The notes beneath the pieces were generated by a model, which saw only the letters and a list, made by a program, of their open reading frames with translations, did not search any database and was not told the DNA's origin. From the NCBI GenBank assembly GCA_030691295.1, contig JAUYEQ010000335.1:1-14800 (forward strand): a DNA stretch of 14,800 nt, written 5' to 3'. Below, piece by piece: positions 1-10,300 of the stretch. Source of the DNA: Bacteroidota bacterium (GTDB taxonomy: Bacteria > Bacteroidota > Bacteroidia > Bacteroidales > Prolixibacteraceae). Position 1 is the stretch's first letter; each line of letters starts with the position of its first letter. The position numbers were made by a program, and so were the translations under genes.

Positions 1-770
1 AATCCACCTTTGCCAACAGGATTGGCCGAACTTAGCAACCCCTCCGAGATAAGGCGTTTCATCGTTGTATGAAGACCAACTTCAACATCAATATCAAAAA
101 CGGGAAGTGGCGATTCCGATATTTCATGGTAAAACTCCAAATATTCAGAAGAATTTATGTCGTCATACGATCCGCCTATCATGAAAATGTTGTTTCCTTT
201 TTTCTTCAAAGTGTGGGTTACAATCTTATCCTTGTCAGGAACTGAACCCATTAAACTAACAATAATGGTAGGAAAAACCGGTCCGTGCGCCGAAAATGAA
301 TCAAACCGGATTTTTCTGTCGGTAAGTTTAATATTGAACTTATTGCAGGCATTTACAAGTCCGTTCTTCGCTCCTGAAGCGATGTACTGGCCATTCGGAT
401 CGGCAATGTTGATATGGTAAAGAAAAGAACTGACAGCTTCGGGAATGGCTCCAAAACAAATCATTTTACGAACCGCCCGCGCAATCAGCATTTCTGTTGC
501 TTTCTGCGGGTCAATTTCGAGATGATGGTGCAACGCATGTGTTGTCATTGCCATCAGCTGTCCATTTTCAGAACAGAAAATTCCGGTTTCATCAGTCTCG
601 TCATTCGACATGGAAGCCACATCAACTGATTCTTCACTAAAGTCATTAAAATAATTTATCGGCGCCAAATTAGGGTCAGCCATTAAATTAAAAATAATAT
701 CCTGAATATTTTGTTCCTCCGGGATCTGATCAATTGAAAAGTCCATGATTTCATTATTTTGCTCGATCAT
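1..770 (-). CDS. PurL-like (AIR synthase-related) protein, second-half homologue, 3' end outside window
   Basis: The (-) frame is open from an ATG at 770 to the left edge, giving 256 visible residues. It resembles the second half of phosphoribosylformylglycinamidine synthase PurL, the ATP-dependent amidation step of purine synthesis. Residues 26-49 (FNLMADPNLAPINYF...) match the linker that opens that half. Residues 72-173 follow the PurM-like N domain, including AVRKMICFGAIPEA (99-112) and VFPTIIVSLMG (165-175). Residues 190-256 follow the C domain, with GG-SYDDINSSEY (199-210) and SANPVGKGG (248-256). Family-defining residues are altered: the usual TTD reads TTH (H78), and the GNVSLYNE stretch reads DRKIRFDSFS (151-160). 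Nothing equivalent to the first half of PurL precedes it, because upstream is a short gap and then a divergent gene. It may be a standalone paralogue with a non-canonical role. The fold assignment is firm; the enzyme activity is doubtful. Confidence 0.75.
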   Translation of the reverse strand, partial: MIEQNNEIMDFSIDQIPEEQNIQDIIFNLMADPNLAPINYFNDFSEESVDVASMSNDETDETGIFCSENGQLMAMTTHALHHHLEIDPQKATEMLIARAVRKMICFGAIPEAVSSFLYHINIADPNGQYIASGAKNGLVNACNKFNIKLTDRKIRFDSFSAHGPVFPTIIVSLMGSVPDKDKIVTHTLKKKGNNIFMIGGSYDDINSSEYLEFYHEISESPLPVFDIDVEVGLHTTMKRLISEGLLSSANPVGKGG

Positions 771-797
771 AACGTTTGTTTTCTTTAAATGCAGAAA

Positions 798-805
798 CAA
801 AAATA
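798..805 (-). promoter_or_regulatory. Candidate -7 element for the PurL-like gene
   Basis: On the (-) strand this reads TATTTTTG, an exact match to the Bacteroidota -7 consensus TAnnTTTG. It sits 27 bases upstream of the ATG at 770. No good TTG/TTTG -33 element is present at the expected spacing, so the call rests on the -7 element and its position. The same 107-base gap must also hold the promoter of the divergent dehydrogenase gene, for which I see no clean match. Confidence 0.35.
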
Positions 806-877
806 ATTAAGTAGTTTGTTATTCCATAAGTTTTCAGATTTTTTTAATTTTAGCGTTCTTATTAACCCGTACATTCA

Positions 878-1642
878 ATGAATCAGAAAATAGCCTTGAT
901 TACCGGAGCCACAGCAGGTATCGGCTTTGAAACCGCCAATTTACTCGCACAAAACGGTTACAATTTAATACTTACCGGCCGCAGAAAAGATCGTCTTGAA
1001 AGTGTCAAAAAGCAGATTGAGCTGAATTATGACTGTAAAGTTCAAATTTTAAACTTCGATATTCGAAAAAGAAACGATGTTGAGAAAGCGTTGACGACTC
1101 TTCCGGAAGAATGGAAAGCCATTGATGTTTTAATCAATAATGCAGGATTGGCGGCAGGATTGGGCCCTGTAAATTCAGCAGATGTCGATGATTGGGAAAA
1201 TATGATCGACACAAACGTAAAGGGTTTACTTTATATGACCAGAATCGTTTCACCCTGGATGGTTGAAAGACAAGGCGGGCACATTGTCAACATTACTTCC
1301 ATCGCCGGAAAAGAAGTCTATCCGAACGGATCGGTTTATTGCGGATCAAAACATGCAGTAGCGGCCATCACCAAAGCAATGCGGATTGAACTCATGCCTT
1401 CAGGAATAAAAGTATCTTCGATTGCCCCAGGCGCAGTTGAAACAGAATTTTCGCTGGTCAGGTTTCGCGGAGATGAAGAAAAAGCGGCACAGGTTTACAA
1501 AGGATTTACCCCTCTGAATGCAAAAGACATCGCTGAAACGATTTTGTTTGCCATTACCCGACCAGCTCATGTAAACATCGACGATTTACTGATTATGCCC
1601 ACTAACCAAGCTTCAGCAAGAGATTTTAATAAAAAATTATAA
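878..1642 (+). CDS. YdfG-like short-chain dehydrogenase/reductase (NADP-dependent)
   Basis: This is a complete classical SDR of 254 residues, close to the roughly 250 usual for YdfG-type enzymes, which oxidise L-allo-threonine, L-serine and related 3-hydroxy acids with NADP. The Rossmann nucleotide motif TGATAGIG is at 9-16 and the NNAG motif at 87-90. The catalytic tetrad is N113, S141, Y154 and K158 (YCGSK context), followed by the PG motif at 184-185. R35-R36 at the end of strand beta-2 favour NADP(H) over NAD(H). There is no signal peptide, so it is cytosolic. It is the first gene of a probable three-gene (+) operon; the next gene starts 7 bases after its stop. Family and cofactor are secure. 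The exact substrate is inferred from resemblance to YdfG only. Confidence 0.9.
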   Translation: MNQKIALITGATAGIGFETANLLAQNGYNLILTGRRKDRLESVKKQIELNYDCKVQILNFDIRKRNDVEKALTTLPEEWKAIDVLINNAGLAAGLGPVNSADVDDWENMIDTNVKGLLYMTRIVSPWMVERQGGHIVNITSIAGKEVYPNGSVYCGSKHAVAAITKAMRIELMPSGIKVSSIAPGAVETEFSLVRFRGDEEKAAQVYKGFTPLNAKDIAETILFAITRPAHVNIDDLLIMPTNQASARDFNKKL

Positions 1643-1649
1643 GCTATTC

Positions 1650-2741
1650 ATGATAAACTTCGATTCAGATTATTTAAAAGAATTTACCTTTCAGATATTT
1701 AGAAGCATGGGTTGCCCCGATAATCATGCCAGGGTAGCGGCCGATTGTTTAAACCAGGCTGATTTGCGGGGAGTTGATTCTCACGGAGTGGCGCGATTAA
1801 ACGGCTATGTCAGGTTATGGGAACTTAAACGGTTGAATGCCACGCCGGAAATGAAAATCATTCACGAAACGCCCAGTACAGCAGTTCTTGACGGTGATCT
1901 CGGACTTGGACTGGTTACTGCTCCACATGCAATGCAAATAGCAATCGATAAAGCTAAAACTGCAGGTACAGGCTGGGTGGCCGTGCAAAATTCCAATCAC
2001 TACGGAATTGCAGGTTATCATTCGATGCTGGCGCTTGAACATGATATGATCGGGATTTCGATGACCAATGCCAGCCCGCTGGTGGCGCCGACTTTTTCGA
2101 AAAGCAGGTTTCTGGGAACCAATCCAATTGCAGTAGCAATTCCGGCTTTAAATCAACCACCGTTTGTAATTGATATGGCAACCACTACTGTAGCCAATGG
2201 TAAGCTTGAAGTTCTTCAGCGAAAAGGGGAAGATGCACCACTTGGCTGGGCACAGGACAAAGAAGGAAATCCAACAACCGACGCTTTTGCTCTCAGGAAA
2301 GGAGGATCAATGCTTCCTTTAGGCGGCGATCGTGAGCATGGAGGACATAAAGGGTATTGCCTGGGTGCCATGGTCGATATTTTCTCAGCAGTGCTTTCAG
2401 GGGCAAATTACGGGCCCTGGGTTCCACCGTTCGTTGCGTTTCTTGAACCGCCTTCTAATCCGGTAGGAAATGGCATCGGGCATTTTTTAGGCGCCATACG
2501 TGTTGATGCTTTCCGCCCCGCTTCAGAATTTAAAGCAGACATGGATAACTGGATTGAAACATTCAGAAATGCAGAACCAGCCGCCGGTTATGAGAAAGTG
2601 CTTATTCCCGGAGATCCTGAACGTGAACTAACGATTGAAAGATTGAAAAATGGAATACCTTTGCACGAACAGGTGATAAATGATTTGCAGGAACTTGCAG
2701 CTAAATTCAGCCTTGTTTTCAATGATTCACCAAAACAATAA
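1650..2741 (+). CDS. Malate/L-lactate dehydrogenase (Ldh2/YlbC/AllD) family oxidoreductase
   Basis: The 363-residue product belongs to the Ldh2/MDH2 superfamily, NAD(P)-dependent 2-hydroxy-acid (or imino-acid) dehydrogenases unrelated to Rossmann-fold LDH. Family landmarks occur in order: R40-G-V-D-S-H-G-V (40-47), SNHYG (115-119), GTNPIA (156-161), DMATTT (175-180) and HGGHKGYCLG (230-239). A glycine-rich segment follows near 250-285. Length fits the usual 340-365. It is presumably cytosolic. Members act on malate, lactate, ureidoglycolate, 2,3-diketogulonate or cyclic imino acids, and sequence alone does not decide among them. It lies 7 bases downstream of a YdfG-like dehydrogenase, so the pair may act on successive hydroxy- or amino-acid substrates (inference). 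No Shine-Dalgarno is visible, as is usual in the phylum. Confidence 0.9.
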   Translation: MINFDSDYLKEFTFQIFRSMGCPDNHARVAADCLNQADLRGVDSHGVARLNGYVRLWELKRLNATPEMKIIHETPSTAVLDGDLGLGLVTAPHAMQIAIDKAKTAGTGWVAVQNSNHYGIAGYHSMLALEHDMIGISMTNASPLVAPTFSKSRFLGTNPIAVAIPALNQPPFVIDMATTTVANGKLEVLQRKGEDAPLGWAQDKEGNPTTDAFALRKGGSMLPLGGDREHGGHKGYCLGAMVDIFSAVLSGANYGPWVPPFVAFLEPPSNPVGNGIGHFLGAIRVDAFRPASEFKADMDNWIETFRNAEPAAGYEKVLIPGDPERELTIERLKNGIPLHEQVINDLQELAAKFSLVFNDSPKQ

Positions 2742-2770
2742 AAAGCAAAAACAATCACATTAATCTTTTT

Positions 2771-3481
2771 ATGTACGAAGCCCTTGTAATCACACCTGTT
2801 AAAGACTCCTTGAATACAACCATTGAGACCATTAAATCCATTCATCAATCGGAAGGAAATTTCCTTTATTGTATTTACAATGACTTCAGTACAGAAGAAA
2901 CTACCCGACACCTTGAGGAAATAAAAGCCAAATATAACTTTGAGCTCATTAATTTATCGGAAATAACCCAGACACCGTCACCCAATTACCGTTTTGTATT
3001 ACAGATGGCACAGAAAAAAGCGCTCGAACTGAATATTCCGCTGATTATCGTGGAATCCGACGTGGAAGTAAAAATAAATACACTTAAAGAGTTAAACCGG
3101 TATTCAAAAGAATTGGGTAAATGCGGAATGGTAGCGGCAATCACAGAAAATTACCAGGGAAAAATAAATTTTCCTTATTTGAACTTTAAATCAGAAAAAA
3201 AAGCAATTGTAAAAACACGACACAGCCTTAGCTTTTGCTGTACACTGCTTACAACAGAATTACTTCAGAAATATGACTTTAAAACGCTTTCAGCAGAAAA
3301 GCACTGGTACGATGTTTCCATCTCAAGAAAATCAGTTCAACTCGGACTAAACAATTACCTGATTGTGTCGATGGGAGTTTTGCACAAACCCCACAGCAGC
3401 CGCCCATGGAAACAATTAAAATACGAGAACCCAATTAAATATTACTTCCTGAAACTTACAAAACGTCTCGACAGAATCTGA
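2771..3481 (+). CDS. Glycosyltransferase family 2 (GT-A fold) protein
   Basis: This 236-residue protein has the GT-A pattern of family 2 glycosyltransferases, which move a sugar from a nucleotide-sugar to an acceptor. The first strand (ALVITPVKDS, 4-13) is followed by a helix rich in T/E/K. The second nucleotide-binding strand is YNDFSTEETT (36-45). A DxD-like metal-site segment VESDVEV lies at 94-100. A plausible catalytic region is KHWYDVSISRK (177-187), followed by VLHKPHSS (203-210). No membrane helix or signal peptide is evident, so it is cytosolic or peripheral. It starts 29 bases after the Ldh2-family stop on the same strand and may be co-transcribed, although a functional link to the two dehydrogenases is not obvious. 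Its stop lies three bases from the stop of the convergent nitroreductase gene. Acceptor and sugar are unknown. Confidence 0.78.
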   Translation: MYEALVITPVKDSLNTTIETIKSIHQSEGNFLYCIYNDFSTEETTRHLEEIKAKYNFELINLSEITQTPSPNYRFVLQMAQKKALELNIPLIIVESDVEVKINTLKELNRYSKELGKCGMVAAITENYQGKINFPYLNFKSEKKAIVKTRHSLSFCCTLLTTELLQKYDFKTLSAEKHWYDVSISRKSVQLGLNNYLIVSMGVLHKPHSSRPWKQLKYENPIKYYFLKLTKRLDRI

Positions 3482-3484
3482 AAA

Positions 3485-4228
3485 TTATTCCAACCGAAAT
3501 CCTTGTACGGTTAAAAACTCAATCAGCTTTTTCGAGAAGAAATCGCTGTCTTGTTTTTTATACCGCACTTCAGTATAAACCTGCGCCAAATTTTCTTTAG
3601 CATTCTCACTAACAAATTTTTGTGATGCTCCAAGGCTTTCCTTTTCTTTATAGAATTCTACAATTTCAGAATCGCTAAAATCTGAATATTCTTCATAATG
3701 AACAACCGATTGGAAAGGTAAGCGATCGGTTAGTTCCGGAACACTTTCCGGATAACCCATTGTCAAAGCCGTTATTGGAACAACTCCTGCCGGTAATTTT
3801 AAAACTTCAGCAATTTCAGCAGCATTATATAGTGTTGTTCCAAGGTAACAAATTCCCAATCCATGATTCTCTGCTGCAATGCAAATGTTCTGTGCAAAAA
3901 TTGATGCATCTACACAACCATTTAACAACCACAACAAATTCTGAAAATCAGCCTGTGTATTGTTTACAGAGCACCATTTATAAAAACGATTAATATCAAT
4001 GCAAACAGTTAATAAAACAGGCGCATTTACAACCATTGGCTGATTAAAATGAAAAGGAGCAAGCAACTTCCTTTTTGCCTGATCTTTGGTTACAATAACG
4101 CTGCACAATTGCATATTTCCTGTATTTGAAGCCCTGATTCCGCATTCAAGTATTTCATTAAGAACGTCGTTCCCAATTTCCGTTTTCAGGTAACTTCGTA
4201 TCGAACGATGGTTTTTCAATAATTCCAT
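3485..4228 (-). CDS. NfsA-like nitroreductase (FMN-dependent NAD(P)H oxidoreductase)
   Basis: The 247-residue product matches the nitroreductase superfamily, NfsA/FRP branch (about 240 residues). These FMN flavoenzymes reduce nitroaromatics, quinones or flavins with NAD(P)H as two-electron donors. The N-terminal FMN-phosphate motif is HRSIRSY (7-13). The second FMN-contacting segment is RASNTGNMQ (32-40). The conserved central helix and strand run through DASIFAQNICIAAENHGLGICYLGT (107-131), and VVPITALTMGYPE (149-161) is typical of the NfsA branch. It has no signal peptide. It is transcribed convergently to the glycosyltransferase gene, with three bases between the stops. It starts 78 bases downstream of the giant surface-protein gene on the same strand, but a terminator separates them, so it probably has its own promoter. 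The physiological substrate is not predictable. Confidence 0.88.
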   Translation of the reverse strand: MELLKNHRSIRSYLKTEIGNDVLNEILECGIRASNTGNMQLCSVIVTKDQAKRKLLAPFHFNQPMVVNAPVLLTVCIDINRFYKWCSVNNTQADFQNLLWLLNGCVDASIFAQNICIAAENHGLGICYLGTTLYNAAEIAEVLKLPAGVVPITALTMGYPESVPELTDRLPFQSVVHYEEYSDFSDSEIVEFYKEKESLGASQKFVSENAKENLAQVYTEVRYKKQDSDFFSKKLIEFLTVQGFRLE

Positions 4229-4250
4229 AAAATAAATAATTAAGACTTGG

Positions 4251-4287
4251 TATAAATAAAAAAGGGAAGCCCGCAGGCTCCCCTTTT
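4251..4287 (-). terminator. Rho-independent terminator of the giant surface-protein gene
   Basis: On the (-) strand, AAAAGGGGAGCC and GGCTTCCCTTTT form a 12-bp stem with one G-U wobble around the loop TGCG. The arms are at 4276-4287 and 4260-4271. The stem is followed by a T-rich tail (TTTTTTATTTATA). It begins 20 bases past the stop codon of the 2192-residue gene. On the (+) strand the wobble becomes an A-C mismatch and no comparable T tract follows, so it acts mainly on (-) transcripts. It insulates the downstream nitroreductase gene. Confidence 0.85.
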
Positions 4288-4306
4288 CAAATCAATCAAT
4301 TCAGTA

Positions 4307-7300
4307 TTACCTTTTAACAATCTTAACAGTTTTAGCAATTACATTATCTGACGTATGAAGAGAGATAAAGTAAATACCGCTGCGAAGTTCATTCAATTGA
4401 ATTCTGTTAGCAGGATTAACAACTTGTTTAACAACCTGACCGGCGATGTTTGTAACAACAACCTTAGATAGTTTAGAAGAAGCATCAATGTTAACAAAAT
4501 CCACAAATGGGTTTGGATAAACCTTGAATAGAGAAACATTTACAGAAGGATCGACACCAACTAAGAAATTAGCACCTGTTTTGAATGTCCAGACACTGCC
4601 ATCGCTTACACCAGCAAATTCATTACCAGCAATATCTTCGATAGCTAAACCATCAACTTTTACATAGTAGTTGGTATTTTTATCAAGACCGTTAGCTGTA
4701 GTATAGGTTACTGTAACATCCTTACCGCTAATCATTGCAGCAGTAATAGGAATTTCAAGTACAGGAGTTGTTGTAAGAACTTTGTAAACCGTAAGTTTAC
4801 CACCATCCCCAACAGCTACGTTTTCGTTGAAAGTCATCTTAAATGTAGGATGATTATCAGCAATTGTCTCGCTAAGTGGAGTCCAGGTTACCAATTGAGG
4901 TGCAGTGAAATCACCAGTTGTATAAGTCAGAGTCTGACCGGCAAATGGGTTCATATTGAGCGACAAATCTTTAATAGTATTCGAAAGAACGATAGTTACT
5001 AAAGTTTGTTCTGAAGCTGAAACAGTTAAGGTATAAGTATCACCTAATCCGCTAACAGTAGTTAAAGTACCACCAGTTACAGTTACACCACCCAATACGC
5101 CACTTACAGGTTCACTGAATTTTAATCCTACAGTAAATACAGTAGTTACAGGAGAAACCGGAGGAGTAACAACAACAGTTGGAGCAACGTGGTCACCTAC
5201 TTTGTAAGTGAATGTGGTAGCAGTTAACATGTTATTTGCAGCATCCTTAATTGTATTTGCAAGGATAACTTTAACATCAGCCAAATCTGCAGCAGTAATG
5301 GCAACAGTAAATACTTTACCAGTACCTGTAATTACAGCAGCACCACCAGTTACAGTAATACCTTCTGCAGGAATAGTTACATCACGGTTGAAAGTAAGAA
5401 CAACATTAAATGTTCCGCTCATATTGTTTCCGGAAGCAGGAACCGCAGTTACAGCAAGAGGAGCAACAGTAAGTGTTTTTGCAACCATACAACCATGTGC
5501 ATCATAAACAGTAACAACTGTAGCAGGAGCTTTCAATTCAACAACCTGGAAAGTATTACCAGCAACTGGTAAAGTAACCATTGCGCCACTTCCTACCTGA
5601 TAAGAATATGGAGAAATACCACCGGTTATAGTCATTGAAGCACTCAATTGATCAGTTGCCTGAACAACTGCAACTTCCAAAGGATGTTGGGTAGCTACAA
5701 ATGATTTGTAGAATTCAGTGGTACAACCCTTATCATCTTTAACTTCGAAATAATAGAAGTTTTGTTCTTCAATATTATTTGCAAAGATCAGATTAGTAAT
5801 AGGAATCTCGCTGACGAAAGGCATCCAGGCTCCAAAAGTAGGGGTAGTGTTTCTACGGTAACGAACGGAGAATGTACGACCAGCTTCACCTGTTGCACTA
5901 ATTATTACAGATGCTGTTGTTGCACCATAACAAGTTGTTTCACGTAAAGTAGCAGTAACACCGACAGGAGCATTGATGATTTCTTCATCACCAGCTACAC
6001 AACCGTTGCCATCTCTTACTTCAATTTTCCAGGTATATCCAACCTGAACAATGAACGATGGAATTGGCTGCCATGCAGTATATACAACACCGTTTCTGTA
6101 CAATTGGTAAGAATAACTAGCTGGAGCAGAATTGTCCCAGTTTGTTCCGCCAGTTGCTTTAGCTTCAATTACTCCGTTGTTATCACCAGGACATAAGAAA
6201 GCGCCATCAGCTTTAACAATATCTACACTGAGTGCAGGATTCTGCCATACAAGAACAGTTTTAGTGCTAAAACAACCATTTTTATCAGTCACCTTAAATG
6301 TAAAGGTTGGGTGAGTATGATTTGCAATAGTAGCATGTTTGGTTTCTGAAGCAGGAACATTCGCAAGAGTATAAACTCCACCAACAGCAGTTAAACCTGA
6401 ATAATTCAAGTTAACAGCGTTTCCGGCTGCATCAGTACCAGAGATATTAAATGTATAAGGAGCACCAGCATCAGAAATAATTCCACTCACCATAACTTTT
6501 CCAGTTGCTCCACCGAAGCAAAGTACATCCGTAGAAGTTGGATCATTGAATTTTACAGTTTGTGGCTGTCTGATCTGTACACGCCATTCATTAATAGGAT
6601 TAAGAATTGTTCCTTCACCGCCAACAATACATCCGTTGGCATCCATTACCCAAATAATCCAGGTAGCAGCAGTTGCCTGATCGAATACATTTGTTGTAAC
6701 CCATTCTGTTGAATTAGGATCTGGAGCCAATACGTGTGCTGGCAAAACAGACTGTTTAACAGCATATTTATAAGGGCCTACGCCACCAACAGCAGTGATA
6801 GTAAATTTACCATCGTTGCCACCGAAACAAGTTACGTCCTTATTCCATGCAACTGAAGCAGTCAGATTGGTATTTGGTTGTTGAACTTCCCATGAAGCAA
6901 CTTTGTGCCAGATAAAATCAACCGGAACAGGATTTGGAACAACTTCGGCTCCTGTAGGTAATATACATCCTTTAGAATCTTTGATCCAAACGCTGTAGAT
7001 AGCATGTGGCAAATTGCTGAATGTCGCAACTTTATTTGTGGTTCTAACCCAACTTCCTGCTAATAAAACAGGGCTGGCAGTTGTAGTCAATTGTACGTCG
7101 TATTCATTTCCGGTAATTGCATGAACAAATGGAGTACCACCACTAATAACAGTTACAGCAAACTTACCGTCGCTTCCACCTCTACAGCTAACAGGGTTGA
7201 TAACCAGACCTCTGTATGCATATTCAGCAGGAGCAGTCACTACAAAAGTTAACTGGTAAGTACAAGCTACAACTGGATAAGTATAACTTACAATACCTCC

Positions 7301-10300
7301 GTTAACAACGGCTGGGGTATTGGTAGCTTTTACATATACAGTATAAGTTCCTGCAGCAAGGCCCGTGAAAATACCATCTGTATTAACCGGAGCTGTGAAA
7401 TCTGATTTTAAAGAGAACAAATAGGTATGTGTGAAAGCTGGAGTTGTTGTTTCAAAACCGCCTGTAGCGTTAATGTCAACAGAACCATCAGCTCCACCGG
7501 TACATGTAACAGGTGTATTTACTGCAACGACCGGAGTCAACACTTTAGGCGCTAAAACAGTAACAATAACTGGCACAGCCAAACAACCGTTAACGTCTTT
7601 CACATAGAATGTATAAACACCTGGTTCTGTAGCAATATAAGGTTTGGTTTTACTGCCTGCAGTGAATGCAATCCAGTCGCTTGCCTTGATGTCAGTTCCT
7701 AAACCGTTTACTGAAGCATTTACAGCCAACCAGTATGCACCTGTACCGCCGGCGGCAGTAACTGCAACAATACCATCGTTTGAAGAAACACAAGTAAAGT
7801 GTGTAACAGCCACATTGGTAATTGTAAGTACAGCAGGATTAACAATGGTCACTGAGGCTGTTTGTGCCAACGGACAATTGCTGGCATCAGTTACAGTTAC
7901 ATAGTAAACTCCAGCAACCAAACCGGTAAATGAACCAGTTGTATTAGGCGTAGTAGTTACAACAAGTACACCGTCCTTATATAATTTATAAGTATAAAGA
8001 CCTGTTCCGTCGAATTCTGGTTTACCACCTGATACACCACTAACAGTAATTGTTCCGTTATTGGCATTGTTACAGGTAATATCCATTTTTGCAATATGGT
8101 TAGTAGCCAATGTAATTGGTTTATAACCATCAACAATGAATGGACCAGCAAAAATTGAATTATTGGTTACACAAACATCACGAAGTACAACATAGTAAGT
8201 TCCTCTTAGTGCCTGAATAACCTGTTTGCCAATTTTCAATCCGGCAGTTGTAATAGTATAAGATTCAACAGGTTGGAAATCACCAGCAGTCAAATTACTG
8301 ATAGCAATAGGATTATTTACAATTGCATAATAAGGAGTTCCGTTACCACCAAGTGTATTAATAGTGATAGTACCATCAAACTCTCCTGAACAAGTTGCAT
8401 TTGTAGTTACTACACTTGCAAGCTCTAACGCGGCATTTTGCGTAAATACAACAGTTTTAACAGTTGAAGTACAACCGTCTTCGTCACGGGCGCCTACATA
8501 ATAAGTACCGGCTCCAAAAGTTTTAAAATCAATTGATGTTAAAGGATTTCCATCATTTGCAGGTACACCATTTACTGATTCAGGAACAAATACTGAACCT
8601 GAAGAGAAAACATCGCTAGAACTTGAAACGAAGTATTGAATCGTACGACCTGCTTCCCAGGTTAATCCGGTAATGACAACACCTCTTGTAGTAGTATTTC
8701 CATTACATGCGATCAAGCCACTTGCAGCAGCAGTAAATGCACTTGGGGTTAAAGGAGCAATTGTTACAACATCAGAAGTGATACAACCTTTTGCATCTTT
8801 AACGTAAACAGTAGTTGCACCTTCAGGTAAAGCCAAAACTTTGTTGGCAAACCAGGTAGCATTGTTGGTAGAGTACATATATGGTGCAACACCACCTACA
8901 GCATTTACCGTAATACGTCCGTCAGTTCCACCTGGACAAGTTGGAGACAAAGGAGCTGTAAATGAAAAAATATCTAATTCAGCAGGAACATCAACTGTAA
9001 CCGAACGATTGGTAATACAACCATTGGCATCCATAACTGCTACGGCAACTATTCTGTTGGCAGTAAGAGCTGTTAATGCAAGTGTATTTGTTGTGGTATA
9101 AGCGCCACCGTCAAATGAATAGGTATAAGGAGATACACCACCAGCAGCAGTTACTGTAAGCGTAAAGGATCCATTGTAGCATGAAACATCTACAAAATTA
9201 AGAACCTCAGCATTTGTAGTAAAGGTCAATGCACCCGGAGTCTGAATTGGCAATACGTTACCACTTCCATCAGGATTTGAATATGCTTTGATACAACCAT
9301 TGGCATCTTTTACCCAAACGCTGTAATAATTAGCAACTAAACTTCCAATTGTACCTGGAACAGCAACCCAACCAGTAGTTGGCATGGGAGTTCCGGCAAT
9401 GGCAACAACAAAAGTATAAGAACCTGTTCCTCCTGTTACGCTAGGAACAGTAATGGTACCAGTGGCACCACCTGAACAGGAAGCATCAGTAAAAGTAGGT
9501 GTAAATACCATAGCAGCAGGCTGAGTCACAACCACGTTTGAAGTAACTGTACATCCGTTGGTGTCTTTCACCTGAAGGGCATAAGTTCCAGCGGCCAATC
9601 CGTTAAAGGTATAAGCTCCGGCAACAGTAGCGAACCAATTCACACCATTAATAGAAACCATATAACCAGGACCAGTTCCACCAGCTACAGCAGTAACAGC
9701 AATTGAACCATCGGTGTAACCATTACATGTATTATTTACAGCAGTTGCAGTATAAGTGATCTGAGCAGTTACAGCAGTAATGGTAACTGTGCGCCATTTA
9801 GCATCGTCTCTTAAATCAATACATCCGTTGGCGTCATTAACAGCCACATAATATGTGCCTGCAGGTTTTAATACCTGAAAGTAAGTAAACTTGTAATTAT
9901 TAAATACAGCATCAGTAACCAATTTTGTATTTAAATCAGTATCAACTGTTGTCCAATTGGCAGCTGGTACAACCCAATAGGTATAAGGAGCAGTTCCTCC
10001 GGAAATACCAAATTGAATTTCACCCTGACCACCGAAGCACAAAGGATTTTCAGTAGTAACACTGTTAACAACCAGAGGACTTGGAGCTGTTACCGGAATG
10101 GTAAACAAATGTGAATAACATCCGTTTGCATCTTCGATACGAACAGTATTTACAGAAGGAGCCTGTGCATCAGCAAGAGGCGAAGTAGAAGCAGTGAGTG
10201 AACCGTTGAAATAATATTTCATTCCAGTTCCAACAGGGCTGGTAATTGTAATTTTGGCTGTTCCGCCATCACAAGAAGCAGGAACAACAGTGTAAGAAAA

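Noticed and set aside
157..629. Two (+) reading frames of 87 and 71 codons
   Set aside because: They lie antisense to the PurL-like gene, which has clear family motifs, and their translations look like nothing known.
5208..9101. Several (+) reading frames of 60-99 codons inside the giant gene
   Set aside because: They are antisense shadows of repetitive Thr/Val/Ala-rich coding sequence, where stop codons are rare on the opposite strand.
6600..10140. Recurrent short DNA words such as CATCCGTTGGCATC, at first reminiscent of direct repeats or a CRISPR array
   Set aside because: They encode the DANGC closing motif of successive SprB repeats, are spaced by coding sequence of unequal length, and vary in sequence.
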